Shown here: positions 16,366 to 26,565 of the stretch, in pieces
Layout of the letters: each line of letters starts with the position of its first letter
How positions within the stretch are numbered: the first letter of the stretch is position 1
Origin: Janthinobacterium sp. 61
GTDB lineage: Bacteria > Pseudomonadota > Gammaproteobacteria > Burkholderiales > Burkholderiaceae_D
Direction of reading: 5' to 3'
Assembly (NCBI RefSeq): GCF_002846335.1
Contig: NZ_PJMQ01000001.1
Span: 5,890,001 to 5,954,000, forward strand
DNA: 64,000 bases
The notes under the pieces: generated by a model
Seen by the model: the letters and a program-made list of their open reading frames with translations, nothing else
What the model was told of the DNA's origin: nothing
Database searches by the model: none
Translations under genes and position numbers: made by a program

Positions 16366-16425
16366 GCTGCATAGTTCCGGCGCGCCGGCCTGACTGGCTT
16401 TGTTTTACTGATATGAGAGTTAATT

Positions 16426-17835
16426 ATGAATTTCCACCAGTTTTTGCTCGTCTTGTTTGTCCGCAAACGAATCTTGCTATTCACTTTGCTCATCACAGTC
16501 GGGGCGACGGTGGTGGTGAGCCTCATGCTGCCCAAGACCTATAAGGGTACGGCGTCCGTGTTGATCAGCTACAAGGGCGTCGATCCAGTGACCGGACTGG
16601 CATTGCCTATGCAGTTGTTGCCGGGCTATATGTCGACGCAAATCGACATTATCAGCAGCAAGAACGTGGCGCTGAAGGTCGTCGATCAGCTGCGGCTGGC
16701 GGAAAGTCCCGCCGTCATTGCCCAGTTCAATGAGGTGACTGAAGGCCAGGGCACCGTGCGCGACTGGCTGGCGGATCTGTTGCTGTCCAAGCTGGAAATC
16801 GTGCCGTCGCGCGAAAGCAGCGTGGTCGATATCAGCTTCAAGGGCAACGACCCGCAGTTTGTCGCGGCCATCGCCAATGCTTTTGCTGATGAGTACCAAA
16901 AAACCAGTACTCAGCTGAAAGTCGATCCATTGAAAAAGGTGGCCGTGTATTTCAATGAGCAAACGAAACTGTTGCGTGACAGCCTGGAAGCGGCGCAAAG
17001 CCGCTTGTCGAAGTACCAGCAAGAGCACGGTATTGTCAGCGTGGATAACCGCCTCGACGTGGAATCGAACCGCTTGAACGATCTATCCGCTCAATTGGTC
17101 GCCGCGCAAGGCCTGTCGATGGAGGCGTCGTCGCGCCAGCGCATGGCCGAAGGCAATGCGGGCTCTGAGTCGCCCGATGTGGCGTCGAACCCGCTGGTCC
17201 AGAACTTGAAGCTGAGCCTGGCAACGTCTGAATCGAGGCTTGCCGAGATGGGGCAGCGACTGGGACGCAATCATCCTCAATACGAAAGCCTGCGCGCCGA
17301 GGTCGAACGCATGCGCAGCGAACTGGCTGACAGCACGCGCGTGACGTCAAATTCGGTCAGCAAGAACGCCGGCATCATGCAGCAGCGCGAAGGCTCGGTG
17401 CGCGCCGCGTTGACGGCACAAAAAAACAAGGTGCTTGAGTTGAACCGTACCCGTGACGAAATGGGCGTGATGCAAAAAGATGTGGAAAGCGCCCAACGCG
17501 CCTTCGATATCGCTTCGCAGCGCTTCTCGCAGACCAGTATCGAGGGCAAGTCTGAACAATCCGATATATTCCTGCTCAACCCTGCCGTTGCACCGATCAA
17601 GCCTGCTGGCCCAAAGGTCATGTTGAATACGCTGCTGGCCCTGTTCCTGGGCGGCTTGCTCGGTGTGGGCTTTTCCTTGCTGGCGGAAATGCTGGACCGC
17701 CGCGTGCGTTCGGAAGCTGACCTGAGCGAATTGTTGCAATTGCCTGTGCTCGGTTCGATCGACTGGAGTGCGCCGACACGTCCGCGCCTGAACCGATTTA
17801 AATCGTTGTTGCCGCGCAGTTTGCGTTTTAATTAA
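16426..17835 (+). CDS. epsF: EpsF, Wzz-type chain-length determinant
   Basis: 469 residues. Two membrane segments flank a large periplasmic coiled-coil region: the first at about 15-37 and the second at about 405-430 (TLLALFLGGLLGVGFSLLAE), before a basic cytosolic tail. Wzz/GNVR features are present, including a Pro-rich approach to the second segment (AVAPIKPAGPKVMLN). It controls polymer length and bridges inner-membrane synthesis to EpsE. It has its own start 60 bases after epsE and is followed by epsG at 22 bases. Confidence 0.92.
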   Translation: MNFHQFLLVLFVRKRILLFTLLITVGATVVVSLMLPKTYKGTASVLISYKGVDPVTGLALPMQLLPGYMSTQIDIISSKNVALKVVDQLRLAESPAVIAQFNEVTEGQGTVRDWLADLLLSKLEIVPSRESSVVDISFKGNDPQFVAAIANAFADEYQKTSTQLKVDPLKKVAVYFNEQTKLLRDSLEAAQSRLSKYQQEHGIVSVDNRLDVESNRLNDLSAQLVAAQGLSMEASSRQRMAEGNAGSESPDVASNPLVQNLKLSLATSESRLAEMGQRLGRNHPQYESLRAEVERMRSELADSTRVTSNSVSKNAGIMQQREGSVRAALTAQKNKVLELNRTRDEMGVMQKDVESAQRAFDIASQRFSQTSIEGKSEQSDIFLLNPAVAPIKPAGPKVMLNTLLALFLGGLLGVGFSLLAEMLDRRVRSEADLSELLQLPVLGSIDWSAPTRPRLNRFKSLLPRSLRFN

Positions 17836-17857
17836 GTAATTAAGTATTGGGGATAAT

Positions 17858-18730
17858 ATGAATCCAGCATTGCAACCGCTAGTATCTGCGACGCCGCGGA
17901 CTGCCGACTCAAGCATCGGTGCACTTTTGCTTTCCTTGGGCAAGATCACGCCTGAAAGTGCCGAACGTGTCCTGCGCATGCAAAAGGAGTTGGGCATACG
18001 CTTCGGCGAGGCCGCCCAGCGTCTTGGGCTGGTGACTGAGGCGGATATCCAGCAAGTCCTGGCGCGCCAGTTTGATTATCCCTATCTGCAGCAGGGAGAG
18101 GGCAAGTATTCCGACAAGCTGATCGCTGCCTACCAGCCTTTCAGCCCGCAGGTGGAAACCTTGCGCGCCATCCGCAGCCAGCTGATGTTGCGCTGGATGG
18201 CGCTGGGTCGAAAATCTCTGGTGGTGGTCGGTGTCAATGATGGTGACGGCACCAGCTTGTTTGCTGCCAACCTGGCCGTGGTATTTTCCCAGTTGGGCGA
18301 ACAGACGCTGCTGGTCGATGCAAACTTGCGTAATCCCAGCCAGCACGAGATTTTCGGCATGGAAGGCCGCCAGGGCTTGTCGGACATCCTGGCCGGTCGG
18401 GCCGAACGCGATGTGATTACGCGCATCGAATCGTTTGTCGACCTGTCCGTGCTGGGCGCTGGCACCTTGCCGCCGAATCCGCAGGAACTGTTGAGCCGCC
18501 CGGCATTTTCCACCTTGCGCACCGAGCTCGAAGCGACGTATGACGTCGTGCTGTATGACTCGGCGGCATTCTCGCTCGGTTCCGATGCGTTGGCCCTGGC
18601 CGCGCGCACCGGTGGCGTACTGCTGGTGGCACGCAAGAATCACACTCCGGTCGCCGACATCAATGCCATGACTGAACAGATGCTGCATAGCGGCGCGCAA
18701 GTAATCGGCTCGGTACTGGTAGACTTCTGA
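17858..18730 (+). CDS. epsG: EpsG, BY-kinase-like ATPase with degenerate P-loop
   Basis: 290 residues. An N-terminal helical region (about 20-75) resembles the GspE/MshE N-terminal domain, and a BY-kinase/ParA-like fold follows (ETLRAIRSQLMLRW, LLVDANLRNP as Walker A', LYDSAAFSLGSDALAL). The P-loop reads GVNDGDGTS (125-133), without the usual Lys, and there is no C-terminal tyrosine cluster. It may therefore be a non-catalytic or atypical partner of EpsF. The stop TGA shares one base with the xrtB start, so the two are coupled. Confidence 0.87.
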   Translation: MNPALQPLVSATPRTADSSIGALLLSLGKITPESAERVLRMQKELGIRFGEAAQRLGLVTEADIQQVLARQFDYPYLQQGEGKYSDKLIAAYQPFSPQVETLRAIRSQLMLRWMALGRKSLVVVGVNDGDGTSLFAANLAVVFSQLGEQTLLVDANLRNPSQHEIFGMEGRQGLSDILAGRAERDVITRIESFVDLSVLGAGTLPPNPQELLSRPAFSTLRTELEATYDVVLYDSAAFSLGSDALALAARTGGVLLVARKNHTPVADINAMTEQMLHSGAQVIGSVLVDF

Positions 18731-19626
18731 TGAGTACGAGCACTCGACCTGACCTGGGGAGTAGCCTGCAAGGCCGCGATTTGCTGCTTGAATGGCTGCC
18801 TATCGTGGTCGGATTCGCAGTGCTGTATGTGCCATCGTTTTACGGCTTGTTTACCGGCATTTGGATGACCGAGGAACAGGCGCACGGTCCCATTATTCTG
18901 CTGCTCGCGTTCTGGCTCATCTGGCGCCAGCGCGAACGGATATTGGCCGTCGCGCAATTTAACCGTGCCCCACTGTTGGGCTGGGTGCTGTTCGTCGCCG
19001 GGCTTCTGATTTACATTGTTGGCCGTTCCCAGCAGATTCTTGCCTTCGAGATTGGCTCCTTTGTCATGCTCACGGCTGCCATCCTGGTGCTCAAGCTGGG
19101 CGTGGAGGCGCTGCGTGTGGCCTGGTTTCCGTTCTTCTTCATGTTGTTCATGATTCCGCTGCCAAGCTCGGTCGTCAGTGCGCTGACCTTGCCAATGAAG
19201 ATGGCTGTCTCGTATGTGTGTGAGCATATCCTGTACTGGTTCGGCTATCCGATAGCACGCACTGGCGTGATTTTGCAGATCGGCCAGTATCAGCTTCTGG
19301 TAGCCGACGCTTGTGCTGGTCTGCAAACGCTGCTGACGCTGGAAGCGCTTGGCCTGTTCTATCTGAATCTGGTGCGTCATACCTCGGCTATCCGCAATAT
19401 AGGCCTGGCGATCCTGATTATTCCTATTTCCTTTACCGCAAACGTGATGCGCGTGGTCACATTGACGTTGGTCACTTATTATTTCGGCGATGCCGCAGGA
19501 CAGGGTTTCCTGCATGGTTTTGCGGGGATGGTGCTATTCATTAGCGCGCTGGTGTTGATTTTGAGCCTGGACTCCTTGCTGCAGTGGCTGGCACGGTTGT
19601 GGCATGCCCGAAAGGTGGCTTCATGA
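18730..19626 (+). CDS. xrtB: Exosortase B (EpsH-type transpeptidase)
   Basis: 298 residues with about eight membrane segments. The exosortase triad is visible: Cys195 in VADACAGLQTLLT, Arg241 in FTANVMRVVTL and His262 in GQGFLHGFAGM. Exosortases cut PEP-CTERM tails and attach the proteins to the cell surface, often with polysaccharide. The position between epsG and epsI and the N-terminal sequence fit the XrtB subtype. PEP-CTERM proteins at 42834 and 44686 are plausible substrates, although other exosortases may exist outside the window. Confidence 0.9.
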   Translation: MSTSTRPDLGSSLQGRDLLLEWLPIVVGFAVLYVPSFYGLFTGIWMTEEQAHGPIILLLAFWLIWRQRERILAVAQFNRAPLLGWVLFVAGLLIYIVGRSQQILAFEIGSFVMLTAAILVLKLGVEALRVAWFPFFFMLFMIPLPSSVVSALTLPMKMAVSYVCEHILYWFGYPIARTGVILQIGQYQLLVADACAGLQTLLTLEALGLFYLNLVRHTSAIRNIGLAILIIPISFTANVMRVVTLTLVTYYFGDAAGQGFLHGFAGMVLFISALVLILSLDSLLQWLARLWHARKVAS

Positions 19627-20306
19627 AAAAGAGTACGATGATCAGCTGGTCCATGGCGGCCATGATGCTGGTCGGCGCCTTGTGTACCAAAGCGGTCACG
19701 CCCACGATGCGCCTGGCCGATACGCGTGCGCGGGTCATCCTTAGTACGGCGATTCCGGCCAAGTTTGGCGATTGGCAGGAAGATACGACCCAGATCGCTG
19801 CGGTGATCAACCCCACCACGCTCGCAGAACTCAATAAAATTTATGCCGAAACCTTGTCGCGCACGTATGTGAACTCGCAGGGCGAGCGCATCATGCTGTC
19901 GATCGCCTACGGTACCGACCAGCGCGACGATCTGTCCGTGCATTTCCCGGAGGGCTGCTATGGCGGACAGGGTTTTGCGGTAGGCGAGACGACCCAGATA
20001 TCGCTGCCTACCAAGGCAGGTGCGATATCCGCGTCCCGCATGGTCGCCACACTCAATAGCCGTATTGAGCCGATCACGTATTGGGTCGTCGTTGGCGACC
20101 AGGCGGTCCCCACTTTGTGGGCAGTCAAGAAGGCCAAGCTGGCGTATGCCATGCGGGGCCTGATTCCCGACGCAACTCTGATGCGGGTATCGAGTATCGG
20201 CGGCGATACAGAAGAGGGTTATCGTTTGCAGCAGGCGTTTGTTGAACAGTTGCTGCAGGCCATGCCTGCGAACTTGCGCCAGCACTTTGCCGGCACCGCG
20301 CTGTAG
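19623..20306 (+). CDS. epsI: EpsI, exosortase-associated protein
   Basis: 227 residues from ATG 19623, which overlaps the xrtB stop by 4 bases (ATGA). One N-terminal membrane segment or signal is followed by a periplasmic domain of the EpsI type (DUF3485), with the hallmark HFPEGCYGGQGF region. In many exosortase systems this domain is fused to the enzyme or encoded next to it, so it likely works with XrtB. The exact role is unknown. Confidence 0.88.
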   Translation: MKKSTMISWSMAAMMLVGALCTKAVTPTMRLADTRARVILSTAIPAKFGDWQEDTTQIAAVINPTTLAELNKIYAETLSRTYVNSQGERIMLSIAYGTDQRDDLSVHFPEGCYGGQGFAVGETTQISLPTKAGAISASRMVATLNSRIEPITYWVVVGDQAVPTLWAVKKAKLAYAMRGLIPDATLMRVSSIGGDTEEGYRLQQAFVEQLLQAMPANLRQHFAGTAL

Positions 20307-20367
20307 CCGGTGCTCTGACAGCGTTTCACCTTTTGAGCCCGGCGTCCACGCCGTGCATGGAATATAT

Positions 20368-21966
20368 ATGAGTTTTTTCCCCCAGAAACTGCGTTTGAAC
20401 GCCACCCCTGCGCAAGCCGTACGGGCCAGGCCAGGCAAGGCCAAACAGGGCATGCCTGGCCTGAGCGCCTTTTTGCTGATTCTTGGAGGATTGGCGACGG
20501 CGCTCGTGCTTGGCATGGTTATCGCTCTTGGGGAGATACAGCTGACCGTTGTACTGACCGGCGCGCTGATCTTCATACCGATCCTGCTGCTGGTGAGCAC
20601 GAAAAAATTGATGCCTATCCTTTTCTTCGCTGTGTTTTTCATCTCAGGCGCTGTCCAGTTTTTTTTCGAGATGCGTTTGGCAACATGGATGGCCAGCGGG
20701 CTGAGCGCCCTGTTTTTTGCCCGGGCCATTCTCGAGGCGAGCTTGTCGAACCGCTTGGGGAGCGATCATTTGGGCGCCCACTCCCAGGGCGCGACGCGCG
20801 TCATTGTCGCCGTGTGGATATATTTGGCATTTTATGCCTTCAGTATTTTTCTCGGTCACGCCACGACTGGGCAGTTGATTTCCACCCTGCGTTTCTGCTT
20901 GCCAATGTTTGGCGTGCTGTTTGCCATGTACTGGTTCGAATGGTCCGACAAACGCTTGCTGCTCTTGTGGTCGATGGTGGTTGTCATTGCGTTTATGCAA
21001 CTTCCGCTGGTCGTATATCAGCACTTCTTCATGATAAGCAGCCTGGGCTGGGATAGTGTCGTCGGTTCTTTCGGTGCGAATATGAGTCCGGTACTGGTTC
21101 TATTTACCGTCGCAGCCATGCTGTATATGCTGGCGCGCTGGGTACGCGGTATCAGCCCCCTGTGGCAGGTGGTGTTCGTCTTTGTGATTGGCCTGGCGAT
21201 CATTCTGCTGGGAGAGGTCAAGGCGGTTTTCCTGTGGCTGCCTTTGGGGGTCTTCTGGATCTTGCGTCGCAGGGTCATGAAAAATATCATGGCGTTCATT
21301 GTTTTTGTGGCGCTGATGTCGGTGATCAGTTCGGGCATCTTCATGACCTACCACGCCCTGTATTGGGGCGAGGGCACCAAGACTGAAACAACCGAAGACA
21401 AGGTGAATACCTTGGGCGCCTATGCGGTCGACCCCAATAACATTAATTACGTCACCGGTGAAGTCAGCCGTGCTGCGACACTGGCGTTTTGGTACAACGA
21501 TCCCGCACTCACCATTCAGGAGCGCCTGATCGGCTCCGGACCTGGCGCCAGCGCGGTCAGCCCGACTGTTGGACGCGGTGTAGTCGCGGCCCGTTACCGC
21601 ACCCTGCAGATTGGCTCCACCGGTATGGCGACGCTGCTGTGGGACGTCGGGATACTTGGAACTTTGGCGTACTTATCCATTTTTGTGCTCGGAATTCGCC
21701 TGGGCATTCGTTATGTGGCGCGTAGCGGGGAGAGCGCCGAACGCTTGGCAATGGCGGACACGAGTACCGTCATGCTGATGCTATTCGTGAGTACGCTGGT
21801 GTATAACCGCACCCTGATAGACGAACCTGCAATGCAATTGGTGTGCTATTTCTGCCTGGGCTGCATCGTGCAGTTTGTACGTTTTGGCCAGCCTGCGAAC
21901 CCCGTGGACAAGGCCGCTGAAACCCTGCCTGATAAGGGCAAGAATTTACGCGAAGTCATTGCGTAA
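20368..21966 (+). CDS. Wzy/O-antigen-ligase-like membrane protein
   Basis: 532 residues from ATG 20368. A basic N-terminal tail of about 30 residues is followed by roughly 12 membrane segments and a large periplasmic loop (about 330-415) before the last segments, the layout of Wzy polymerases and WaaL ligases. Its place between epsI and a flippase suggests the polymerase that joins repeat units. Sequence alone does not separate polymerase from ligase. It ends directly at the start of the flippase gene (no gap). Confidence 0.75.
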   Translation: MSFFPQKLRLNATPAQAVRARPGKAKQGMPGLSAFLLILGGLATALVLGMVIALGEIQLTVVLTGALIFIPILLLVSTKKLMPILFFAVFFISGAVQFFFEMRLATWMASGLSALFFARAILEASLSNRLGSDHLGAHSQGATRVIVAVWIYLAFYAFSIFLGHATTGQLISTLRFCLPMFGVLFAMYWFEWSDKRLLLLWSMVVVIAFMQLPLVVYQHFFMISSLGWDSVVGSFGANMSPVLVLFTVAAMLYMLARWVRGISPLWQVVFVFVIGLAIILLGEVKAVFLWLPLGVFWILRRRVMKNIMAFIVFVALMSVISSGIFMTYHALYWGEGTKTETTEDKVNTLGAYAVDPNNINYVTGEVSRAATLAFWYNDPALTIQERLIGSGPGASAVSPTVGRGVVAARYRTLQIGSTGMATLLWDVGILGTLAYLSIFVLGIRLGIRYVARSGESAERLAMADTSTVMLMLFVSTLVYNRTLIDEPAMQLVCYFCLGCIVQFVRFGQPANPVDKAAETLPDKGKNLREVIA

Positions 21967-23235
21967 ATGAGTACCGCAAACAAGGCATTTGGCAATCTGG
22001 TCAAAAATAGCTCGATGATGTTCTTGCTGAATGTGGCGGGCGCAGGTGTGAGTGTGCTGACCATACCGGTGATGCTGGCTATTGCGGGCGTGGAGGCGTA
22101 TGGCCATCTGGTGCTGGTGCAGTCGATTGCCTTGACGGTATTTACCATCTGTGGCTTCCAGTATTGGCAAGGCATGTTGGTAGCGCTGCCGGGCCACAAC
22201 ATCGAGGCCGCATTATTGCGCGGCGCTGTCATCAAAAGCGCCCGCTATGAATTGCTGGCGATGCTGGCCGTGGTGCTGGTGGCCTGCGGCTTGGCCCTCT
22301 CGCCATTGCCTCAAGTTAAGGATTTTTCCGGCTTAAATCTGTTGTTGCTGTCCCTGGCGGCAGTCTTTCCCGTGATCGGCACGCACAATGCCTATTTCAG
22401 GCTGGTCAATCAATACAATGTGCTGATGTATGCCGGTTTTCTGACCAATCTGTTCAAGCTGATTGTACTGTTTGCCGTGTCGCACTATCACCCCACCTTG
22501 TCGAGCATGGTACTGGCGTATACGGTGCCGGAAGTGCTACGTTGCCTGGTCCTGTTCTTCCTGATTTTCCGCAGCAGATGTGGGATCGAAGGAGCACTAC
22601 CGGAGACTGAGCTGCGTCAGGGGCGCCTGATGGAAGCGGGCAAGTGGAGTACCTTGCAGGCAATCTGCGACCTGCCCGTGGCGCAGCTTGATCGTATCAT
22701 CATTGGTTTCGCCTTACCTGGGGCCAACCTCGGAGTCTTCAGTATTTTAAAGCGCATCTATTCCCTGGTGAATCTGGCCACGGCACCATTTTATTCTGCC
22801 TCGATTCCTGCGTTTGCCGAACTCGTTAATGCTGGCGATTTGAGGGGGGCATTCAGCTTGTGGATCAAGACGATGAAGATGTTGTTTTGCGTGACGTCAG
22901 TGGCCGGTATCCTGTGTTATGTGAGTCAATTCCTCTGGATGCCGAGACTCTTCCCCGTGCTGCAAGATTATTTGCCGGAATTTACCGTTGTTCTTTTGAC
23001 CGCTGTCATCGCCGGTACTTTCGTGACCACGCATTCGTTTTACTGGGCGCTCGGGAAATTGCGGGAAACGACGATCATTGCTGTGGCGACAAATATATTT
23101 TATTTGCTGAAATTGTGGCTGCTGACTGTGTATTTCGGATTATTTGGTGCGGTACTTGCCTTTCTTATCCATGTCATATTTGTAGCCGCTGTCATAATCG
23201 TCTTGCTGAAAAAAATTCCCTTGAGGTATAAATGA
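21967..23235 (+). CDS. Wzx-type polysaccharide flippase (MOP superfamily)
   Basis: 422 residues with about 12 membrane segments and the N-terminal pattern of oligosaccharide flippases (NLVKNSSMMFLLNVAGAGV, TIPVMLAIAGVEAYGHLVL). It would move lipid-linked repeat units to the periplasm for the polymerase. It begins the base after the previous stop and its end overlaps the next gene by 4 bases, so all three form one transcript. Confidence 0.83.
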   Translation: MSTANKAFGNLVKNSSMMFLLNVAGAGVSVLTIPVMLAIAGVEAYGHLVLVQSIALTVFTICGFQYWQGMLVALPGHNIEAALLRGAVIKSARYELLAMLAVVLVACGLALSPLPQVKDFSGLNLLLLSLAAVFPVIGTHNAYFRLVNQYNVLMYAGFLTNLFKLIVLFAVSHYHPTLSSMVLAYTVPEVLRCLVLFFLIFRSRCGIEGALPETELRQGRLMEAGKWSTLQAICDLPVAQLDRIIIGFALPGANLGVFSILKRIYSLVNLATAPFYSASIPAFAELVNAGDLRGAFSLWIKTMKMLFCVTSVAGILCYVSQFLWMPRLFPVLQDYLPEFTVVLLTAVIAGTFVTTHSFYWALGKLRETTIIAVATNIFYLLKLWLLTVYFGLFGAVLAFLIHVIFVAAVIIVLLKKIPLRYK

Positions 23236-23978
23236 TTCCTAAAGTTATACACTACTGCTGGTTTGGCCGGGGCGAAATGAGTACCTTGCATCGCCGCTGT
23301 ATTGAGTCCTGGAAGAAATATTGTCCAGAATATGAGTTGAAATTATGGAATGAGGATAATGCCGACATTGACAATGATTATTGTCGGGAGGCGATTATTC
23401 AAAAGAAGTGGGCCTTCGTTGCGGACTGGGTACGTTTCGATGTGCTGTCCAAGCATGGTGGCATCTACCTTGATACTGACCTGGAGTTGATTACGTCGCT
23501 CGATTCCGTGCTGGGTTTGCGTGGTTGCGTGATGGCACGCGAAACGCTCGAGGATGTGGGCCAGGGCTACGGTGCTGGATTTTTGGCGTGCGAAGCAGGC
23601 AATCCTGTGATGGCGACGGCCTGCAGCCTGATTTTACGCGAACTGGTGGCGCGGCGCCTATTCGCTACTTCGCCTATGGTGCTGAAGAGAGCGGTGGAGT
23701 TGGATCGCGGCGGGAACAGCACGCAACTTGATCCAGTTACCTTCTACCCATTTAATCCATATGATCGTAGCAATCCGCGTAACGCAAAGCAATTGATGTA
23801 TAGCGATATTACCCCGCAGACTATTGGCATCCATCATTACGGACTGTCGGGATCTTGGTTCAATAGCCGCATCAAGCGGCTGATGTTCAAAATTCTTAAA
23901 GGATCAGTGTTGCAGCGCCGTTGGGATATTTCCTTTACACCGTTCGAGAGCGACAGCCGTATCGCCGATGTTGGCTGA
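23232..23978 (+). CDS. GT32-like glycosyltransferase with DXD motif
   Basis: 248 residues. The N-terminus IPKVIHYCWFGRGEM and the central ADWVRFDVLSKHGGIYLDTD are typical of the DXD-containing sugar transferases (Gly_transf_sug, GT32-like), with the metal-binding DTD at about 77-79. It adds a sugar to the lipid-linked unit in the cytosol. Donor and acceptor are unknown. It is the last gene of the tightly packed run that begins at epsD; a decayed region follows. Confidence 0.85.
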   Translation: MIPKVIHYCWFGRGEMSTLHRRCIESWKKYCPEYELKLWNEDNADIDNDYCREAIIQKKWAFVADWVRFDVLSKHGGIYLDTDLELITSLDSVLGLRGCVMARETLEDVGQGYGAGFLACEAGNPVMATACSLILRELVARRLFATSPMVLKRAVELDRGGNSTQLDPVTFYPFNPYDRSNPRNAKQLMYSDITPQTIGIHHYGLSGSWFNSRIKRLMFKILKGSVLQRRWDISFTPFESDSRIADVG

Positions 23979-25086
23979 TGTCCCTGACAATGTTTACGTT
24001 TCTGGCAGCGCTAGTATCATGCAGAACGGTGCCATTTCGGGAAAGACGTGGTGAGCACATAACGTTGCGGGTCCTGAGGAAGCATCTGCTATGGCTTGGT
24101 GAATAATCACCCTAATCCAGACTGGAAGAGCCTGGCAGTTGACAGGCAAGCGCTCTTCCATCTTCGTGAATCCAGACTTCCATTGCCAACAATTCCGTCG
24201 AGTACGCCAATCTGGCTGAATGTCCTGCGCAGCCTCGGCGGCTCAGGCCCTTGTTGTTGGACATGCCAATGAGCGGCTTCTGATTATGTAGTCACAATCT
24301 GCTTGTCAGGGCTGTTGCATATGTGCGGCTCTGATGCTTCTCTAGCCCCTATAAGGCTGTCATCCTGTGATGTCATGAGTGGCTGTCTGATCGGTGCCAC
24401 GCTTATTGATGCCATGCTAGCAATATGTTACTATTATTGCAAATACCCCATCGACACAGTGACTCAACCATGTATCGTCGTTCTTCCCGCTTTACGGATG
24501 ATCGCCTTGCTCTAAGTGCTGGCCGTCCATTACAGCGATGGCGCATCTTTGCTGGCCAGCCGTGCACTTTTCTTTCCTGAATGGTGGAGCAGCATGAAGC
24601 CGGATTCTATCAGGACATTTGTATGGAATGGTTTTTTTGCAGTCTCATTAATTTTTCATGGCCAAAAATGTTCCAGTGATACATTTTTAATTTTTCAATT
24701 TCCTGGCTGCTTATGGTCTTTGGTTGTATTTAGCGCATCTTTCATTGATTTTCTTTATCCTGAGTTTTGATCAGGCATTTGTGCCACAGCCCGTTCGAAT
24801 TGATGCGGCAATTCATTGCATGCTGTATTTATTAGCTGTTGTTGCTGCTTCAATTCTGTTGTGGGCAGCAAGTGAATGACATGCGGCGGCGGTGAGGAAT
24901 TTTTTGTTTGCGAGGCTGATCAATTTACGAATGGCCTGATGGTTGAATGTATATTTGCATTGGATTTTGCCCTGGTGTCAAGTTCTTCACGAAAAACGCC
25001 AAGGGTGTTTTGTATTGAATTTCTGCTTGATCGTATCAGGATTTCCAAATGTGGATAAGTTAAATGTCGATATGTTGTGAGGAAAA
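23979..25086. other. 1.1-kb region with no intact gene, probably decayed
   Basis: All frames are broken into pieces under about 85 codons. Some pieces look like worn coding sequence: one at about 24104-24280 has no stop for nearly 60 codons, and one near 24785-24870 encodes a hydrophobic stretch (MLYLLAVVAASILLWAASE) like a membrane segment. GC falls toward the right side. I cannot name the original genes. The most likely reading is remains of former polysaccharide genes. Confidence 0.5.
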
Positions 25087-25776
25087 ATGTTACCCATTAT
25101 AGTTTTCATCTCTCGCGTAAGTATATTCCGGAAATTTTATGCGCGCGTAAAGTCCTTGGTTTGGAAGGTCAAATTTCCAGCATTGGATGTGGTTGCTGAT
25201 TTTGAGAATATTCTCTTTATCGCTCACCCTGATGACGATGTTATTTTCTTTTATAACTATATCAAGGAACATAAGCCGTTTGTAGTATGCCTGACCAATG
25301 GCGATAATTTGGCGCGCCGCACGGAGTTTATTTTTGCAATGAGAGCATTTGGAGTAAAGGGCATCATTCATGATTTTAAAGATGTTTTTAATGAGTCCTT
25401 GCCGGAATCCGAATTGGAATATGTAATCTCTCACTATTTGTCGTTGAAGACCTGGCGTACCGTTGCTACGCATAATGCTGAAGGCGAATACGGACATAGC
25501 CACCACATGCAAATTTCGCACTGCGTCAGGAAGTTAGTTGATTTCTCATCTTCAGTTCTGTTGATGCCGCCTGTCTTGAAAGAGTTGGAAACGCCAAAAT
25601 TTCTCGCAAAAAATATCAATGCGAAAATAAGTTTTCTGGAAGAATTTTATGCGACGCAAGCCCATGGCATATTAAATTGCGGGCCTGTTTATCGCCGTTG
25701 GGTGGATTTCGAAGGCCTGGTGCGGCAATGGCCTATTTGTGATATTAAGCAAGATGTGCAAGTTGGACAACGCTGA
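25087..25776 (+). CDS. PIG-L/LmbE family deacetylase
   Basis: 229 residues. The zinc site of PIG-L enzymes is visible: AHPDDDVIFF at about 45-54 and the later GEYGHSHHMQ. Such enzymes remove the N-acetyl group from GlcNAc-containing lipids or glycans, so it may deacetylate a sugar of the polymer. No signal peptide is evident, though the first 20 residues are hydrophobic. A GAGGAAAA site precedes the ATG. Low GC relative to eps genes and flanking decayed DNA suggest recent arrival. Confidence 0.8.
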   Translation: MLPIIVFISRVSIFRKFYARVKSLVWKVKFPALDVVADFENILFIAHPDDDVIFFYNYIKEHKPFVVCLTNGDNLARRTEFIFAMRAFGVKGIIHDFKDVFNESLPESELEYVISHYLSLKTWRTVATHNAEGEYGHSHHMQISHCVRKLVDFSSSVLLMPPVLKELETPKFLAKNINAKISFLEEFYATQAHGILNCGPVYRRWVDFEGLVRQWPICDIKQDVQVGQR

Positions 25777-26457
25777 TGAAGAATTATGGCGGGAAATACC
25801 ACGATGATGGAGCTGCAGATTAATTTGCCACTATTCACCGTGTGCCTCAGTCTAAGACGATTGCAATATCCTCACATCTCGCCTTCAGCCGTGCGGAAAT
25901 GTATTCAACCTCGAATATTCTGGTTGAACCCAAGGTCTTGTTTTTAAATATTCAAAGATGCTGCAATTGAATGCCGGGAATTGTTCCATAGTTTATGGGG
26001 GCGGTATGGCACTGCGTTTTGTGCTGTATCTGCTGGCGATTGATATATGTCAGCTCTGTGGGGGGGGGCGGCAGTCGTATGCAACACCTTTAGTTTTTTT
26101 GCATTTGAAAAATTGATAAATTTTCCTGCGGGTATCTGAATTATATTTTAACAATATATTGAAATTAAATCATTTTTTCAGTGGAGTTATTCAGGTTTTC
26201 AGTAATGAAATTTGATGAATTATGAGAAATATTTCCAGTATGAATATTGTTTTCAGGTTCATTAATTTGCTTGAAATGTTATGTTTTTTGCAGCTTGAAT
26301 GATTGTATTTATATATTGTAATTGGTGTGCTTGGAGAAGATTTTTTTTGGGCTTTATTATTGGTTTTATGGCTGTTTGTTGACTTCTGGTAACGCAATTT
26401 CTTTATATCAGGTGTATAGTTGTGAAAAGGAAGTACGAGGAGTGATATTTAAGTACA
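25777..26457. other. AT-rich gap with a G9 tract
   Basis: No convincing gene. The region becomes very AT-rich after 26080. A small frame at 26006-26116 (about 36 codons, MALRFVLYLLAIDI...) has a run of nine G at 26060-26068 inside it and may be a remnant. The right part holds the promoter of the next gene. Confidence 0.5.
26379..26407 (+). promoter_or_regulatory. Sigma-70 promoter of the secreted heparinase-like gene
   Basis: TTGACT (26379-26384) and TTTATA (26402-26407) are separated by 17 bases, in AT-rich DNA about 160 bases before the ATG at 26566. This suggests that the gene is transcribed independently of the upstream eps run. Confidence 0.5.
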
Positions 26458-26565
26458 GTGCATAAGAATGAAACACTGTATTTTTTATACGGCAGCCCGG
26501 CAAGCTTGATGAGGTTGCTGTGTCACTCCCGCTTATGTCCGATTATTCTACTGCTGGAGCCAATA

